NCBI RefSeq assembly: GCF_000217915.1
Contig: NZ_AFOZ01000013.1
Location: 62,001-126,000 of the forward strand
Source: Shewanella sp. HN-41
Lineage (GTDB): Bacteria; Pseudomonadota; Gammaproteobacteria; Enterobacterales; Shewanellaceae
Direction: 5' to 3'
DNA length: 64,000 bases
Of the stretch, positions 46,890-57,136 are shown piece after piece; positions within the stretch are counted from its first letter, which is position 1; each line of letters begins with the position of its first letter. The notes below the pieces were generated by a model that saw only the letters and a list, made by a program, of their open reading frames with translations, searched no databases and was not told where the DNA came from. The position numbers and the translations under genes are program-made.

Positions 46890-47579
46890 TTAGGACCAGA
46901 AATGCTCGGGGATAGTTAATTGTTGCTGTGGCGTCTCAGTGATAAGTGCATTTGTGGCATAAGCTGAAAATGGAATCGTTAAACCGTCACCGAAAACAAT
47001 CGATGTGATTGGTAAATATACCGCTAGATTTTGTGTTGTGGTTAAGTGTGAACTTAATGCGAGTGAACCTGAAAATTGGACTTGTACTACAGCTAGTTGA
47101 CGCATACTCAACAGTATTTTTTGACAATCTGCTGAGGACGAAAACGCATTAAAGCTGATACTGTGTGCGGTGATGTTGACCCCTTTGACTATCTGTTGTG
47201 CAAACAGTTGTAATCCATAATTCGCCATTTTAGTTGCTGCTTGGGGTGGTGGAGGTTTAATCCCTGCTGCAATCGCAATGTGTAATTCATCCTCTGGGGA
47301 TAATATTTGCCTAATTTCGTCACGGTATGATGCAAAGGTTGCAGCCGAAAGACTGGGAATTGAAAGCTCAAAGTGGAGTTCAATTGAACCTTGGCTGCCA
47401 GCAGTCAGTTGCGCATATACCTGATTATACCCTTGATAGACTGTACCACTTAGCATTGAAGCCGTGTTTGGTGGTGTTATTAACTGTTTTTCATCAGTTT
47501 TTAAACGTTTTTCACCCGATGATGCGAGAATCAAATGATTGCGCTGAATCAGATCTTGGGGGAGTGTGACAATATACAT
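46890..47579 (-). CDS. Unrecognised protein, second gene of an accessory pair
   Basis: 229 aa from MYIVTLPQDLIQRN. The frame is open to 47612, but that ATG lies in a hairpin loop, so the later ATG is preferred. No signal peptide or membrane helix. The sequence is rich in Ser, Thr, Gln and Ala with alternating hydrophobic residues, suggesting a beta-rich or mixed soluble domain, and has a PPPPQ linker near 110. It lies downstream of the 48216 gene on the same strand and is probably cotranscribed. Function unknown. Confidence 0.65.
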   Translation of the reverse strand: MYIVTLPQDLIQRNHLILASSGEKRLKTDEKQLITPPNTASMLSGTVYQGYNQVYAQLTAGSQGSIELHFELSIPSLSAATFASYRDEIRQILSPEDELHIAIAAGIKPPPPQAATKMANYGLQLFAQQIVKGVNITAHSISFNAFSSSADCQKILLSMRQLAVVQVQFSGSLALSSHLTTTQNLAVYLPITSIVFGDGLTIPFSAYATNALITETPQQQLTIPEHFWS

Positions 47580-47601
47580 GTGAGTTATTTTCTCAAAATA
47601 C

Positions 47602-47623
47602 GCCCCAGACATCGAGCTGGGGC
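47602..47623 (-). other. Intercistronic hairpin
   Basis: GCCCCAG / CTGGGGC 7-bp stem with 8-nt loop between the two unknown genes, followed by GTATTTTG on the minus strand. Could be a weak attenuator or a processing stem. Confidence 0.5.
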
Positions 47624-47652
47624 GATGATATGGCTATCTATGCTGCTGGTAG

Positions 47653-48216
47653 CTACAAGGTAATAGTACTGTTGTTATCTTTACTCGGTAATGCATTACC
47701 GTTTTGATCTTGCGCACCAGTATCGCTAGCTGGGTCGCCCGCTGACATCATGTTGTAAGTATTACCAGAACTGTCCTCAATTTGCATAATTAACACATAG
47801 CCTGACGCATCTACCTGCACATTAGGATATTGGCCCGAAACATAAAGGCTAACATTGGCTGCACCATCGACTTCCTGCGAGTTTGAAACTTCTTTGAAGA
47901 CTTCGTGAATTTCTTCTTTATGGGTTTCCGCATTGGCCGAAATACCTAACCAGCTCCAGAACGCGCTTACACCTCCACCGATGTGGTATTCCTTTTTCAT
48001 CATGTCGTAGGTTTTTGAGTTATCTAAACTACGAATTTTGAATTTCATTGTACCATCTAGTTTGGCCCAAGCTCCGGCACCTGAGACCGAGACTCCCAAA
48101 CCTGATTGGGTACCGCGCTTAGTCGAAACTTTCCAAGAGGAAACCCCCGTGCTGTTTCTTTCTGGGGCAGCAAAAGCAATTTGATTATGTGGGGCGATAA
48201 AATTCAAACTAGTCAT
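47653..48216 (-). CDS. Unrecognised soluble protein, first gene of an accessory pair
   Basis: 187 aa, MTSLNFIAPHNQIAFAAPE start, preceded by AAGGA at 9 nt. Gly/Ser-rich segment (SGLGVSVSGAGAWAKLDG), a possible hydrophobic turn VSAFWSWLGISANAE, an acidic helix HKEEIHEVFKEVS, then beta-like repeats (ANVSLYVSGQYPNVQVDASGYVLIMQIED) and a Ser/Asn/Asp-rich tail. No classical signal. The composition suggests a beta-sandwich, possibly secreted or self-assembling. Not recognised. Confidence 0.68.
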   Translation of the reverse strand: MTSLNFIAPHNQIAFAAPERNSTGVSSWKVSTKRGTQSGLGVSVSGAGAWAKLDGTMKFKIRSLDNSKTYDMMKKEYHIGGGVSAFWSWLGISANAETHKEEIHEVFKEVSNSQEVDGAANVSLYVSGQYPNVQVDASGYVLIMQIEDSSGNTYNMMSAGDPASDTGAQDQNGNALPSKDNNSTITL

Positions 48217-48681
48217 TTTGAATATCCTTATTCGAACAGTAACTGGCTATGCCAGCATAGAGTGACATGTTTGTTTTACTTATACCTAGGGAAAATAGAG
48301 CTGAGGTTGTTCTCGACTTCCCTGTCAAAGTAAAACCCGTAGTGACTGCAAAGAGATATCTCGCAGTGCCCATAAGCGTAGTTGACTGTGTTTCAAAATC
48401 AAATGTCTTTTGTCGATGTTAATTGCAGTGCTAAGTGGCTAGATAAATGGTTTTTGAGTCCAGGTACTAACTTGATATTCAACAGCTTAGATTGAAAAAA
48501 GATGCTATTGGGTAAGCGTGAGTATAATTATCTCGCCTTTATAATCGCCTGATTAATAAGAAATAGAAAATACTCAAAAAAGTGCTATTTGGGATTGGCT
48601 AAGGGGTTAAACAGGTATAAAAAAACCGCCCAATGGCGGTTTTTTATGGCGCTTAATCGTAAAGCGTGGGATGTCTTAGGG
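48217..48681. other. AT-rich intergenic region
   Basis: Lies between the accessory pair and metK. Contains the metK terminator (48618-48644) and a small CTGGC-TAT-GCCAG hairpin (48242-48254) just upstream of the first accessory gene. Nothing else seen. Confidence 0.45.
48618..48644 (-). terminator. metK intrinsic terminator
   Basis: ACCGCC / GGCGGT stem with short loop, flanked by A and T tracts, 37 nt after the metK stop on the minus strand. Confidence 0.92.
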
Positions 48682-49833
48682 CTACAGACCCGCGTCAGCG
48701 CGCAGTGCTTCGGCTTTATCCGTCGCTTCCCATGGGAACTCGTTGCGGCCAAAGTGGCCGTAAGCGGCCGTTGCCTGATAAATTGGGCGAGCCAGATTTA
48801 ACATTTCAGTCAGGCCATATGGGCGCAGATCGAAGTGTTGACGGACTAACTTGATCAGCACTTCTTCAGACACTTTACCCGTACCGAAGGTCTCGATGCT
48901 GATTGATGTTGGCTCTGCCACACCGATAGCATAGGACACTTGCAATTCACAACGGTCAGCCAGACCCGCAGCAACGATGTTTTTCGCCACATAACGGGCA
49001 GCGTATGCCGCGCTACGGTCAACTTTCGATGGGTCCTTGCCCGAGAAAGCTCCGCCGCCATGACGCGCCATACCGCCGTAGGTATCAACGATGATCTTAC
49101 GACCGGTTAAACCACAGTCACCCATAGGTCCGCCGATAACGAAACGGCCGGTTGGGTTGATAAAGTATTTAGTGTCTTTGCTTAACCACTGGGCAGGTAG
49201 AACCGGCTTGATGATGGTTTCCATCACGCCTTCGATCAAATCTGCTTGGGCGATGTCAGGGCTGTGCTGGGTTGAAAGCACGATCGCATCGATACCGACA
49301 ATCTTGTTGTTTTCGTAGGCGAAGGTGACTTGGCTTTTCGCATCGGGGCGCAGCCATGGCAGAGTGCCGTCTTTACGGACTTCTGATTGGCGCTTCACTA
49401 ATGCGTGGGCATAGGTGATAGGTGCAGGCATCAGAATATCAGTTTCGTTGCTGGCATAACCAAACATCAGCCCTTGGTCGCCGGCGCCTTGCTCTTTAGG
49501 ATCTGCGCGATCAACACCTTGATTAATGTCGGGAGACTGTTTACCAATGGCGTTTAATACGGCGCAAGAATCGGCGTCGAAGCCCATATCTGAATGGGTA
49601 TAGCCAATTTCACGAACCGTTTTACGGGTTAGCTCTTCAATATCAACCCAGGCAGAGGTAGTGACTTCACCACCTACTAATACCATGCCGGTTTTGACAT
49701 AAGTTTCACACGCCACGCGTGCTTTTGGGTCTTGAGCCAGAATTGCGTCTAGCACAGCATCAGAAATCTGATCTGCAATCTTATCGGGATGACCTTCTGA
49801 GACCGACTCAGAAGTAAACAAGTGCTTTGCCAT
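48682..49833 (-). CDS. metK: S-adenosylmethionine synthetase
   Basis: Makes S-adenosylmethionine from methionine and ATP. 383 aa, equal to E. coli MetK (384). Motifs include [22 protein letters not shown] at the N-terminus (ATP/Mg2+), the hexapeptide-like [12 protein letters not shown], and [19 protein letters not shown]. Single gene; four tandem MetJ-like boxes overlap its predicted promoter, so methionine repression is expected. Confidence 0.98.
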   Translation of the reverse strand: MAKHLFTSESVSEGHPDKIADQISDAVLDAILAQDPKARVACETYVKTGMVLVGGEVTTSAWVDIEELTRKTVREIGYTHSDMGFDADSCAVLNAIGKQSPDINQGVDRADPKEQGAGDQGLMFGYASNETDILMPAPITYAHALVKRQSEVRKDGTLPWLRPDAKSQVTFAYENNKIVGIDAIVLSTQHSPDIAQADLIEGVMETIIKPVLPAQWLSKDTKYFINPTGRFVIGGPMGDCGLTGRKIIVDTYGGMARHGGGAFSGKDPSKVDRSAAYAARYVAKNIVAAGLADRCELQVSYAIGVAEPTSISIETFGTGKVSEEVLIKLVRQHFDLRPYGLTEMLNLARPIYQATAAYGHFGRNEFPWEATDKAEALRADAGL

Positions 49834-50321
49834 AGTAGGAAAATCTCGTCGTTAGCATTCAAACGTGTAGAAGCATCTACATCTAGACGGCTATTTTAGT
49901 GGAATTTCACTTTGATGACACCCCCTAAGCTAAATATTTGTGTGTAAAGTGAGGCATACCCCAAATTGCGAAGGGGGCTACTGGCTTGGGAAGTACATTT
50001 AATATTTTGAATTTATTTAATTATTTATGTCATTTCCATTTGGCATAAATCTGGGCCTTTCATGTGGGCCTTCAAAGTATAGAGGTTTTTTACCTTGCCG
50101 ATAGCCGGACTTGAGGTGCATAAAATGGTCTTATTAAATGCTATGTAATGTAAATGTTGTCGATTTGAGGCGTTTTATTGTCAGAATGCCGGTTCCATAT
50201 CGCTTTTAAATGCCCCCACTTAAGCCTTTGTGTGCATTTTTCGTTTGCGTCATCCCTTTATGTAGGGGAAAATATGCGTCCAAATTGCCCGCTAGACCCC
50301 ACAAATTAAGCAGGAGAGAGC
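49834..50321. other. Divergent metK-tkt intergenic region
   Basis: 488 nt holding the metK promoter and MetJ boxes near 49861-49921. The tkt side has no clear consensus promoter; a direct repeat GGGCCTT occurs at about 50052. AGGAGAG stands 6 nt before the tkt ATG. No gene. Confidence 0.5.
49861..49892 (-). promoter_or_regulatory. Four tandem MetJ boxes upstream of metK
   Basis: Consecutive 8-mers AAACGTGT, AGAAGCAT, CTACATCT and AGACGGCT match the MetJ consensus AGACGTCT at 6, 5, 5 and 7 of 8 positions. They sit just downstream of a likely promoter on the minus strand (-10 TAAAAT at 49898-49893, -35 GTGTCA at 49921-49916, 17-nt spacer), the usual arrangement for repression. MetJ itself is not in this window. 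Confidence 0.7.
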
Positions 50322-52316
50322 ATGTCTTCCCGTAAAGTACTCGCCAACGCAATCCGTGCGTTAAGTATGGATGCAGTTCAAAAAGCAAACTCAGGCCACC
50401 CCGGCGCCCCAATGGGCATGGCAGATATTGCGCAAGTGCTGTGGAATGATTTCCTTAAGCACAATCCGAACAATCCAAAATGGGTAGATAGAGATCGTTT
50501 TATCCTCTCTAATGGCCACGGCTCAATGCTGATTTATTCTTTACTTCACCTGACGGGTTATGACTTGCCAATGGATGAGCTGAAGCAATTCCGTCAGTTG
50601 CATTCAAAAACCCCTGGTCACCCAGAATACGGCTATACCCCTGGTGTTGAAACCACCACAGGCCCATTAGGTGCGGGTATCAGCAACGCTGTGGGTATGG
50701 CGATTGCCGAAAGAACACTAGCGGCGCAGTTTAACCGTGATGGCCATGATATTGTCGACCACTATACTTACTGCTTCCTCGGCGATGGCTGCTTGATGGA
50801 AGGTATTTCCCACGAAGCCTGTTCTCTTGCCGGTACTTTAGGTCTAGGCAAGCTGATTGCATTCTGGGATGACAACGGCATTTCTATCGACGGCCATGTA
50901 GAAGGCTGGTTCACCGATGACACGCCAAAACGTTTCGAATCCTACGGCTGGCATGTAATTGCTAACGTCGATGGCCACGATAGCGATGCGATTCGCGCGG
51001 CTATCGAAGCGGCGAAAGCGGTGACCGACAAGCCAACCATGATCTGCTGCAAAACCATTATTGGTTTTGGTTCGCCAAACAAATCTGGCAGCCACGATTG
51101 CCACGGTGCACCATTAGGCGATGCAGAAATTGCTGCGGCCCGTGAATTCTTGGGCTGGCCATACGCACCATTCGAAATCCCCGCCGAAGTCTATGCGGGT
51201 TGGGATGCAAAAGAAGTTGGTGCTGCCCGTGAAGCGGCGTGGAACGAAAAATTCGCTGCCTACGCGAAAGCCTATCCAGAGCTGGCTGCCGAGTACGAAC
51301 GCCGTGTGCTGAAAGGTGAATTACCTGCCGATTTCGAAGAGAAGGCGCAGGCCTTTATCCAAGCTTGCCAAGATAAAGCCGAAGGCATTGCGAGCCGTAA
51401 AGCCTCACAAAATGCCATCGGAGCCTTTGGTGCTATGTTGCCTGAACTGCTTGGCGGTTCCGCCGACTTAGCGGGTTCTAACCTAACCCTATGGTCAGGT
51501 TCTAAGGGCATTCAAGACGATGCTGCGGGTAACTACGTGTACTACGGTGTGCGTGAGTTCGGTATGAGCGGCATCATGAACGGTGTGTCACTCCACGGTG
51601 GCTTCATCAACTACGGCGCGACTTTCATGATGTTTATGGAATACGCCCGTAATGCGGTGCGTATGTCTGCGCTGATGGGCATTCAGAACATCTTCGTTTA
51701 CACCCATGACTCTATCGGTCAAGGTGAAGACGGCCCAACCCATCAGCCAGTTGAGCAATTAGCCAACTTACGTATGACGCCAAATATGGCCGTGTGGCGC
51801 CCCTGTGATGCGGCTGAAACTGCCGTTTCTTGGAAAGCCGCGATTCAACGTCGTCATGCGCCAACGTCACTGATCTTCAGCCGTCAAAACCTTAAAGCTC
51901 AAGCGCGTACTAGTGAGCAGTTAGCCAATGTGGCGAAAGGTGCTTACGTGCTTAAGGATTGTGTTGGTACACCAGAGCTGATCCTGATCGCGACCGGTAG
52001 TGAAGTGCAATTAGCGATGGATGCCGCCGCTGCATTAACCGAGCAAGGTAAGCAAGTGCGCGTGGTTTCTATGCCTTCAAACACTGAGTTTGATAAGCAA
52101 GATGCGGCTTATAAAGAGTCTGTACTGCCAAAAGCAGTGACTAAGCGTGTCGCTATCGAAGCGGCTCATACCGATTTCTGGTATAAGTATGTTGGTTTCG
52201 AAGGCACTGTCGTTGGTATGACGACTTTCGGCGAGTCGGCTCCTGGCAATGTACTGCTGAACCATTTCGGCTTCACCGTTGAAAATGTGCTGAATGCAGC
52301 AAAATCATTAGGCTAA
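50322..52316 (+). CDS. tkt: Transketolase
   Basis: TPP-dependent C2 transfer in the pentose phosphate pathway. 664 aa as in E. coli TktA (663). N-terminal [15 protein letters not shown] carries the catalytic His, the TPP motif is [25 protein letters not shown] ... DDN, and the Pyr domain has [16 protein letters not shown] with the substrate-binding His. AGGAGAG precedes the ATG. Followed by a hairpin terminator that overlaps the epd promoter region. Confidence 0.97.
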   Translation: MSSRKVLANAIRALSMDAVQKANSGHPGAPMGMADIAQVLWNDFLKHNPNNPKWVDRDRFILSNGHGSMLIYSLLHLTGYDLPMDELKQFRQLHSKTPGHPEYGYTPGVETTTGPLGAGISNAVGMAIAERTLAAQFNRDGHDIVDHYTYCFLGDGCLMEGISHEACSLAGTLGLGKLIAFWDDNGISIDGHVEGWFTDDTPKRFESYGWHVIANVDGHDSDAIRAAIEAAKAVTDKPTMICCKTIIGFGSPNKSGSHDCHGAPLGDAEIAAAREFLGWPYAPFEIPAEVYAGWDAKEVGAAREAAWNEKFAAYAKAYPELAAEYERRVLKGELPADFEEKAQAFIQACQDKAEGIASRKASQNAIGAFGAMLPELLGGSADLAGSNLTLWSGSKGIQDDAAGNYVYYGVREFGMSGIMNGVSLHGGFINYGATFMMFMEYARNAVRMSALMGIQNIFVYTHDSIGQGEDGPTHQPVEQLANLRMTPNMAVWRPCDAAETAVSWKAAIQRRHAPTSLIFSRQNLKAQARTSEQLANVAKGAYVLKDCVGTPELILIATGSEVQLAMDAAAALTEQGKQVRVVSMPSNTEFDKQDAAYKESVLPKAVTKRVAIEAAHTDFWYKYVGFEGTVVGMTTFGESAPGNVLLNHFGFTVENVLNAAKSLG

Positions 52317-52353
52317 TAGCTTAAGGGATTAGATTAAATACAAAAGGTTAAAC

Positions 52354-52377
52354 TTTTGAACTGTTAATCTGTATAAT
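52354..52377 (+). promoter_or_regulatory. Putative epd promoter
   Basis: A perfect -10 TATAAT (52372-52377) with TTAAAC about 18 nt upstream as -35. Transcription would begin near 52384, at the start of the hairpin described next, so the epd leader would open with that stem-loop. Confidence 0.5.
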
Positions 52378-52378
52378 G

Positions 52379-52407
52379 CGGCCTGCAATCGTTTGCAGGC
52401 CGTTTTT
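52379..52407 (+). terminator. tkt terminator / epd leader hairpin
   Basis: CGGCCTGCAA-TCGT-TTGCAGGCCG, a perfect 10-bp stem followed by five T residues. Reads as the tkt terminator, but it starts 2 nt after a TATAAT box and so could also form at the 5' end of an epd transcript. Confidence 0.85.
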
Positions 52408-52444
52408 GTTTATGCTGTATTGTTAAGAGGAAGTTGAGACCTCA

Positions 52445-53461
52445 ATGATCCGAGTCGCAATCAATGGTTATGGTCGTATTGGCCGCTCTATTCTTCGAGC
52501 TTTATATGAGTCGGGAAAACGTCAACAAATACAGATTGTCGCGATAAACGAGTTGGCTAAGCCTGAAGCCATTATTCATTTGACCCAGTACGACACAACC
52601 CACGGTCGCTTTGCGCATAAAGTTAAGCTAGTCGATGATCATATGCTGATCGGCGATGATGCCATTCAAATTCTCCATGAAGCGGATCCCGCAAAATTGC
52701 CATGGCGCGAGATGGATATTGATATCGTCTATGAAGCCACGGGCGCAATCTTAGATCGCCAAAGCTGCGAGGCCCATATTCATGCGGGCGCTAAACGGGT
52801 GCTGATTAGCCATCCCTCGTCGGCCGATGTGGATGGCACTATTGTCTATGGCGTGAACCACAATTTACTGCGCGCCGAGCACACTGTGGTTTCTAATGCC
52901 TCCTGCACGACAAATTGTATCGTCCCGGTTATCGATGTGCTCGATAAACACTTTGGGGTGAAAAGCGGTGCCATTACCACTATCCATTCTGCAATGAACG
53001 ATCAGCAAGTGATTGATGCCTATCATGATGATTTGCGTCGTACTCGCGCCGCTGGCCAATCCATTATCCCTGTTGATACTAAACTTGCCCGCGGTATCGA
53101 ACGTATTCTGCCGCACATGAAAGACAAGTTTGAGGCGATTTCGGTGCGGGTTCCCACCATCAATGTGACCGCCATCGATCTTTCAGTCACTTTAGCGAAA
53201 ACAGTGGATATTGCTACCGTCAATCAAGTGTTAGAATTGGCCGCTAATGGACGGTTTAACGGCATCTTAGGCTATACTGATGAGCCTTTAGTATCATGTG
53301 ATTTTAACCATGATCCCCGTTCCAGTATTGTCGATGGTACCCAGACCCGGGTGAGTGCGGGCCAACTGGTGAAGCTGCTGCTGTGGTGCGATAACGAGTG
53401 GGGTTTTGCTAATCGTATGCTGGATACGAGTTTAGCTATGATTGCGGCTCCAAAGGGCTGA
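52445..53461 (+). CDS. epd: D-erythrose-4-phosphate dehydrogenase
   Basis: GAPDH paralogue that feeds pyridoxal 5'-phosphate synthesis. 338 aa (E. coli Epd 339). NAD-binding [10 protein letters not shown] at 7-16 and the catalytic Cys at 154 in SNASCTTNC. The segment [22 protein letters not shown] is more Epd-like than GapA-like. Placement tkt-epd-pgk-fba is the conserved enterobacterial order and separates it from gapA. Confidence 0.95.
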   Translation: MIRVAINGYGRIGRSILRALYESGKRQQIQIVAINELAKPEAIIHLTQYDTTHGRFAHKVKLVDDHMLIGDDAIQILHEADPAKLPWREMDIDIVYEATGAILDRQSCEAHIHAGAKRVLISHPSSADVDGTIVYGVNHNLLRAEHTVVSNASCTTNCIVPVIDVLDKHFGVKSGAITTIHSAMNDQQVIDAYHDDLRRTRAAGQSIIPVDTKLARGIERILPHMKDKFEAISVRVPTINVTAIDLSVTLAKTVDIATVNQVLELAANGRFNGILGYTDEPLVSCDFNHDPRSSIVDGTQTRVSAGQLVKLLLWCDNEWGFANRMLDTSLAMIAAPKG

Positions 53462-53588
53462 CAAAAATTCTTTAGCAGTGGGGGCGGGTTTGCTGCCAAT
53501 TCGACGGGATGTCGAGTGCCTAGCGGTGAATTCAAACCGACTGATGTGAAACCAGTTTGTTTTTTTGATTATAAAAGGAAGCGTTACC

Positions 53589-54764
53589 ATGGCAATTATC
53601 AATATGTCAGATTTAGATCTCCAAGGTAAGCGTGTGCTTATCCGTGAAGATCTCAATGTGCCTGTGAGCAACGGCGTCGTCACCAGTGATGCGCGCCTTA
53701 GAGCCTCCCTCCCTACTATCGAGCTAGCCCTTGCCAAAGGCGCTGCAGTGATGGTGATGTCACACTTAGGTCGCCCAACTGAAGGTGAATACAATCCCGA
53801 ATACTCAATGCAGCCTGTGGTCGATTACCTAGCCAAGGCGCTGTCTTGTCCAGTGCGTTTAGCGACCGACTATTTAGACGGCGTTGAAGTGGCTGTGGGT
53901 GAAGTGGTGGTGTTTGAAAACGTTCGCTTCAACAAAGGCGAGAAGAAAAACGACGAAGCGCTATCTAAGAAAATGGCCGCTTTGTGTGATGTCTACGTGA
54001 TGGATGCCTTCGGCACCGCTCACCGCGCCGAAGCCTCAACCAATGGTGTCGGCTTACACGCGCCTATCGCCTGTGCTGGCCCATTATTGGCCCAAGAGTT
54101 AGATGCCTTAGGCAAAGCCTTAGATAACCCCGCGCGCCCATTAGTGGCGATTGTTGGCGGCTCTAAAGTGTCGACCAAGCTGACTGTATTAGAAAGCTTA
54201 TCTGGCATAGTGGATCAATTAGTGGTTGGTGGTGGTATCGCTAACACCTTTATCGCTGCAGCGGGTCATAACGTCGGCAAGTCACTGTACGAAGCCGATT
54301 TGATCGATGAAGCTAAGCGTTTAGTGGCTAATGCCCAAAGCCGCGGTGGTGATATTCCCGTGCCTACCGATGTAGTGGTTGCCGGCGAGTTTAGCCCAAC
54401 TGCGGTTGCTACCTTAAAAGTGGTGAGTGATGTTGGCGATAGCGATATGATTTTCGATATCGGCCCAGATAGCGCCGAAGCTTTAGCGAAAATTATTGAA
54501 TCTGCGGGCACTATCGTGTGGAACGGCCCTGTGGGGGTGTTCGAATTCGACCAGTTTGGCGAAGGCACTAAGCGTATTGCCCAAGCGATTGCCGATTCAA
54601 AAGCCTTCTCTATTGCCGGTGGTGGTGACACCTTAGCGGCGGTGGATAAATACGGTATTGCCGATAAGGTTTCTTACATTTCCACCGGTGGCGGTGCTTT
54701 CCTCGAGTTCCTCGAAGGTAAAGAATTACCCGCAGTGGCTATGCTCGAACAGCGTGGTGCCTAA
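53589..54764 (+). CDS. pgk: Phosphoglycerate kinase
   Basis: Glycolytic ATP-forming kinase. 391 aa from [21 protein letters not shown], with DLNVPV (substrate-binding), [15 protein letters not shown]-side GGSKVSTKL, and the C-terminal [13 protein letters not shown] and [13 protein letters not shown]. The start is ATG 53589, which has AAGGAA 8 nt upstream, not the upstream in-frame ATT region at 53565. It lies 127 nt after epd. Confidence 0.98.
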   Translation: MAIINMSDLDLQGKRVLIREDLNVPVSNGVVTSDARLRASLPTIELALAKGAAVMVMSHLGRPTEGEYNPEYSMQPVVDYLAKALSCPVRLATDYLDGVEVAVGEVVVFENVRFNKGEKKNDEALSKKMAALCDVYVMDAFGTAHRAEASTNGVGLHAPIACAGPLLAQELDALGKALDNPARPLVAIVGGSKVSTKLTVLESLSGIVDQLVVGGGIANTFIAAAGHNVGKSLYEADLIDEAKRLVANAQSRGGDIPVPTDVVVAGEFSPTAVATLKVVSDVGDSDMIFDIGPDSAEALAKIIESAGTIVWNGPVGVFEFDQFGEGTKRIAQAIADSKAFSIAGGGDTLAAVDKYGIADKVSYISTGGGAFLEFLEGKELPAVAMLEQRGA

Positions 54765-54953
54765 GTAAAGACGAATAACGCGGCGCATAAGACGCCGCGA
54801 ATAAGCTAGTTAAGCTGTTATAAAAATTATAAAAACCGCCCATCCCTCTAAGGAATTAGTAGGGAATGGGCATAAAAATCCATCCAAACGATAGCGACCT
54901 CGGTGACCAAGCGTTGCAGAATGTGACAGTCACCCTATTATTGGAGTTAAAAA
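54765..54953 (+). other. pgk-fba intergenic with two stems
   Basis: Two inverted repeats: CGCGGCG / CGCCGCG (54780-54800, 7-nt loop) without a T tract, and GCCCATCCCT / AGGGAATGGGC (54838-54871). They may stabilise or attenuate the pgk-fba transcript. Confidence 0.4.
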
Positions 54954-56021
54954 ATGGCGTTAATTTCCCTACGACAACTACTCGATCACGCGGCAGAACA
55001 TGGATACGGTGTGCCTGCGTTTAACGTAAACAACTTAGAACAGATGCGTGCGATCATGCAGGCGGCGGAAGCGACCGACAGCCCTGTTATCGTGCAAGCC
55101 TCTGCGGGTGCGCGCAAATATGCTCGTCCTCAGTTCTTAAAATATCTGATGACCGCCGCCCTTGAACAGTATCCGGATATCCCTGTCTGTATTCACCAGG
55201 ACCATGGTACCGATCCTGACATCTGTCAGCGTTCTATCCAACTGGGTATGTCCTCAGTGATGATGGACGGTTCATTAATGGCCGACGGTAAAACCCCCGC
55301 TTCCTACGAGTACAACGTCGATGTGACTCGCAGAACCGTTGCATTCGCCCACGCCTGTGGTGTGTCTGTAGAGGGTGAAATTGGTTGCTTAGGCAGCTTA
55401 GAGACTGGTACTGCCGGTGAAGAAGACGGTGTTGGCGCAGAAGGCGTATTAAGCCACGACCAACTGCTGACCAGCCCAGAAGAAGCGGCTCGCTTCGTTG
55501 CCGATACCCATGTTGACGCGTTGGCGATTGCGATTGGTACTAGCCACGGAGCTTACAAGTTCAGCCGTAAACCAACGGGTGATGTACTGCGTATCGACCG
55601 CATCAAAGAAATCCATGCTCGCATTCCTAACACTCACTTAGTGATGCACGGTTCTTCTTCAGTGCCGCAAGAATGGTTACAGATCATCAATCAATATGGT
55701 GGTCAAATTCCTGAAACTTACGGCGTGCCATTAGAAGAAATCGTTGAAGGTATCAAACACGGCGTGCGTAAAGTGAATATCGATACCGATCTGCGCTTAG
55801 CGTCTACCGGTGCGGTACGTAAATACTTGGCCGAACACCCAAGCGAGTTCGACCCACGTAAGTTCCTAAAAGCCTCTATGGAAGCGATGGCAGATATCTG
55901 TACTATCCGCTACGAAGCCTTCGGTTGTGCCGGTCAAGCCTCTAAGATTAAGCCATTGTCTTTACAAGCAATGTACAAGGCTTATCAATCGGGTGCTTTA
56001 GATCCTAAGATCAACCTATAA
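54954..56021 (+). CDS. fba: Fructose-bisphosphate aldolase, class II
   Basis: Zinc-dependent aldol cleavage in glycolysis. 355 aa, type B class II: the metal and catalytic motif is CIHQDHGTD with H81, D83 and H84, then [24 protein letters not shown] and [10 protein letters not shown]. The C-terminal half has [15 protein letters not shown]. coli FbaA is type A (359 aa); this looks closer to the type B/Cbb branch by sequence, which is an inference. Confidence 0.95.
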   Translation: MALISLRQLLDHAAEHGYGVPAFNVNNLEQMRAIMQAAEATDSPVIVQASAGARKYARPQFLKYLMTAALEQYPDIPVCIHQDHGTDPDICQRSIQLGMSSVMMDGSLMADGKTPASYEYNVDVTRRTVAFAHACGVSVEGEIGCLGSLETGTAGEEDGVGAEGVLSHDQLLTSPEEAARFVADTHVDALAIAIGTSHGAYKFSRKPTGDVLRIDRIKEIHARIPNTHLVMHGSSSVPQEWLQIINQYGGQIPETYGVPLEEIVEGIKHGVRKVNIDTDLRLASTGAVRKYLAEHPSEFDPRKFLKASMEAMADICTIRYEAFGCAGQASKIKPLSLQAMYKAYQSGALDPKINL

Positions 56022-56038
56022 GCATTAAAGCCTCTTTA

Positions 56039-56065
56039 AAAGCCCGCTTTTTAGCGGGTTTTTTT
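56039..56065 (+). terminator. fba terminator
   Basis: CCCGCT / AGCGGG stem with TTTT loop and a seven-T tract. Confidence 0.92.
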
Positions 56066-56158
56066 ATGCAAAAAACCGCTTAATTTTCATTTTTTAATCG
56101 TAAATGTTAGTATTGCGCAGATTTTTTAGGGGATAAAACGCAATAGGAACGGATAAAC

Positions 56159-56896
56159 ATGAAGAAAGCACTGACCGCAGCGCTATTAATGACTGCGCCA
56201 TTGATGGCCAATGCGGGAGCCGATTTTGTTAAAGGCGATAAGACATTCGCAGGTGAGGCCGAGTTAGGTGCAACCTTAACTACAGGTAACACAGATACCT
56301 CATCCTATAAGGGCCGCTTAAGCCTAAAACACGAGTTGGGTGACTGGGAAAACCAATATCTTTTAGAGGGTTTGTACAAAGAAGATACGGGTGAAGTGAC
56401 TGCTAAACGTTATTTAGCGGGCGCCCAAGGCAACTATAAGATGACGGATCGCAGCTATCTGTTTGCCAACGCTAACTACGAAGTCGATCCTTTTACTGGT
56501 TATGACTACACAATGTCTGGTGCAGCGGGTTATGGCCACAGACTCTATGACACCAGCAAGACCTTCTTAGATGTTGAAATCGGTCCCGGTTATATCTATC
56601 AACGTCTCGATTCGGAGCAGGCCGTCTTAGAAGGCACTGACTCGAACGACAGCGTCGTTGCCCATGGCGTGATCAACTTTGAAACTGAAATCACCGATAC
56701 CTCTAAATTTCAACAGCGTTTTGTTGCCGACTATGGCGATAAATTAGATGCGCGTTCAGAAACTTCGCTGACCGCCAATATCATCGGCGCTTTAGCGATG
56801 AAGTTTGCGATTATCGTGCGTTACAACAGTGAGCCATTGGACGATAAGAAAAGCACTGATACAGAAACCAATATGACACTGCTCTATTCGTTCTAA
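56159..56896 (+). CDS. DUF481 family outer-membrane protein
   Basis: 245 aa. Signal peptide MKKALTAALLMTAPLMANA, then GEAELGATLTTGNTDTSSYKGRLSLKHE, the DUF481 opening, with repeated amphipathic beta strands to a final aromatic residue (LLYSF), as in outer-membrane barrels. Related proteins (YdiY) are acid- or salt-induced. Stands alone between two terminators. Confidence 0.88.
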   Translation: MKKALTAALLMTAPLMANAGADFVKGDKTFAGEAELGATLTTGNTDTSSYKGRLSLKHELGDWENQYLLEGLYKEDTGEVTAKRYLAGAQGNYKMTDRSYLFANANYEVDPFTGYDYTMSGAAGYGHRLYDTSKTFLDVEIGPGYIYQRLDSEQAVLEGTDSNDSVVAHGVINFETEITDTSKFQQRFVADYGDKLDARSETSLTANIIGALAMKFAIIVRYNSEPLDDKKSTDTETNMTLLYSF

Positions 56897-56918
56897 TCAA
56901 TGTGATTGAAATCAACAT

Positions 56919-56942
56919 AAAAGCACCGAGAGGTGCTTTTTT
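56919..56942 (+). terminator. Terminator after DUF481 gene
   Basis: AAAAGCACC / GGTGCTTTT stem with four-nt loop, ending in a T tract of six. Confidence 0.92.
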
Positions 56943-57136
56943 ATCGGCTGTTTTTGGACTAAGTTGACAGTACCTGCATTGATTCTTTATTAGCTAGTGC
57001 TGTAGTTATATAAAAATTAATGTTTTAAGCGCCTGTAGTTATCGGGTAATGCATAGAAAATTGCGTTTTATCAACATTTGCTATCCCTAAGCTATGGTAA
57101 TTTTTGAATTGATTTTCCACCAAGAGATGAACTTTG

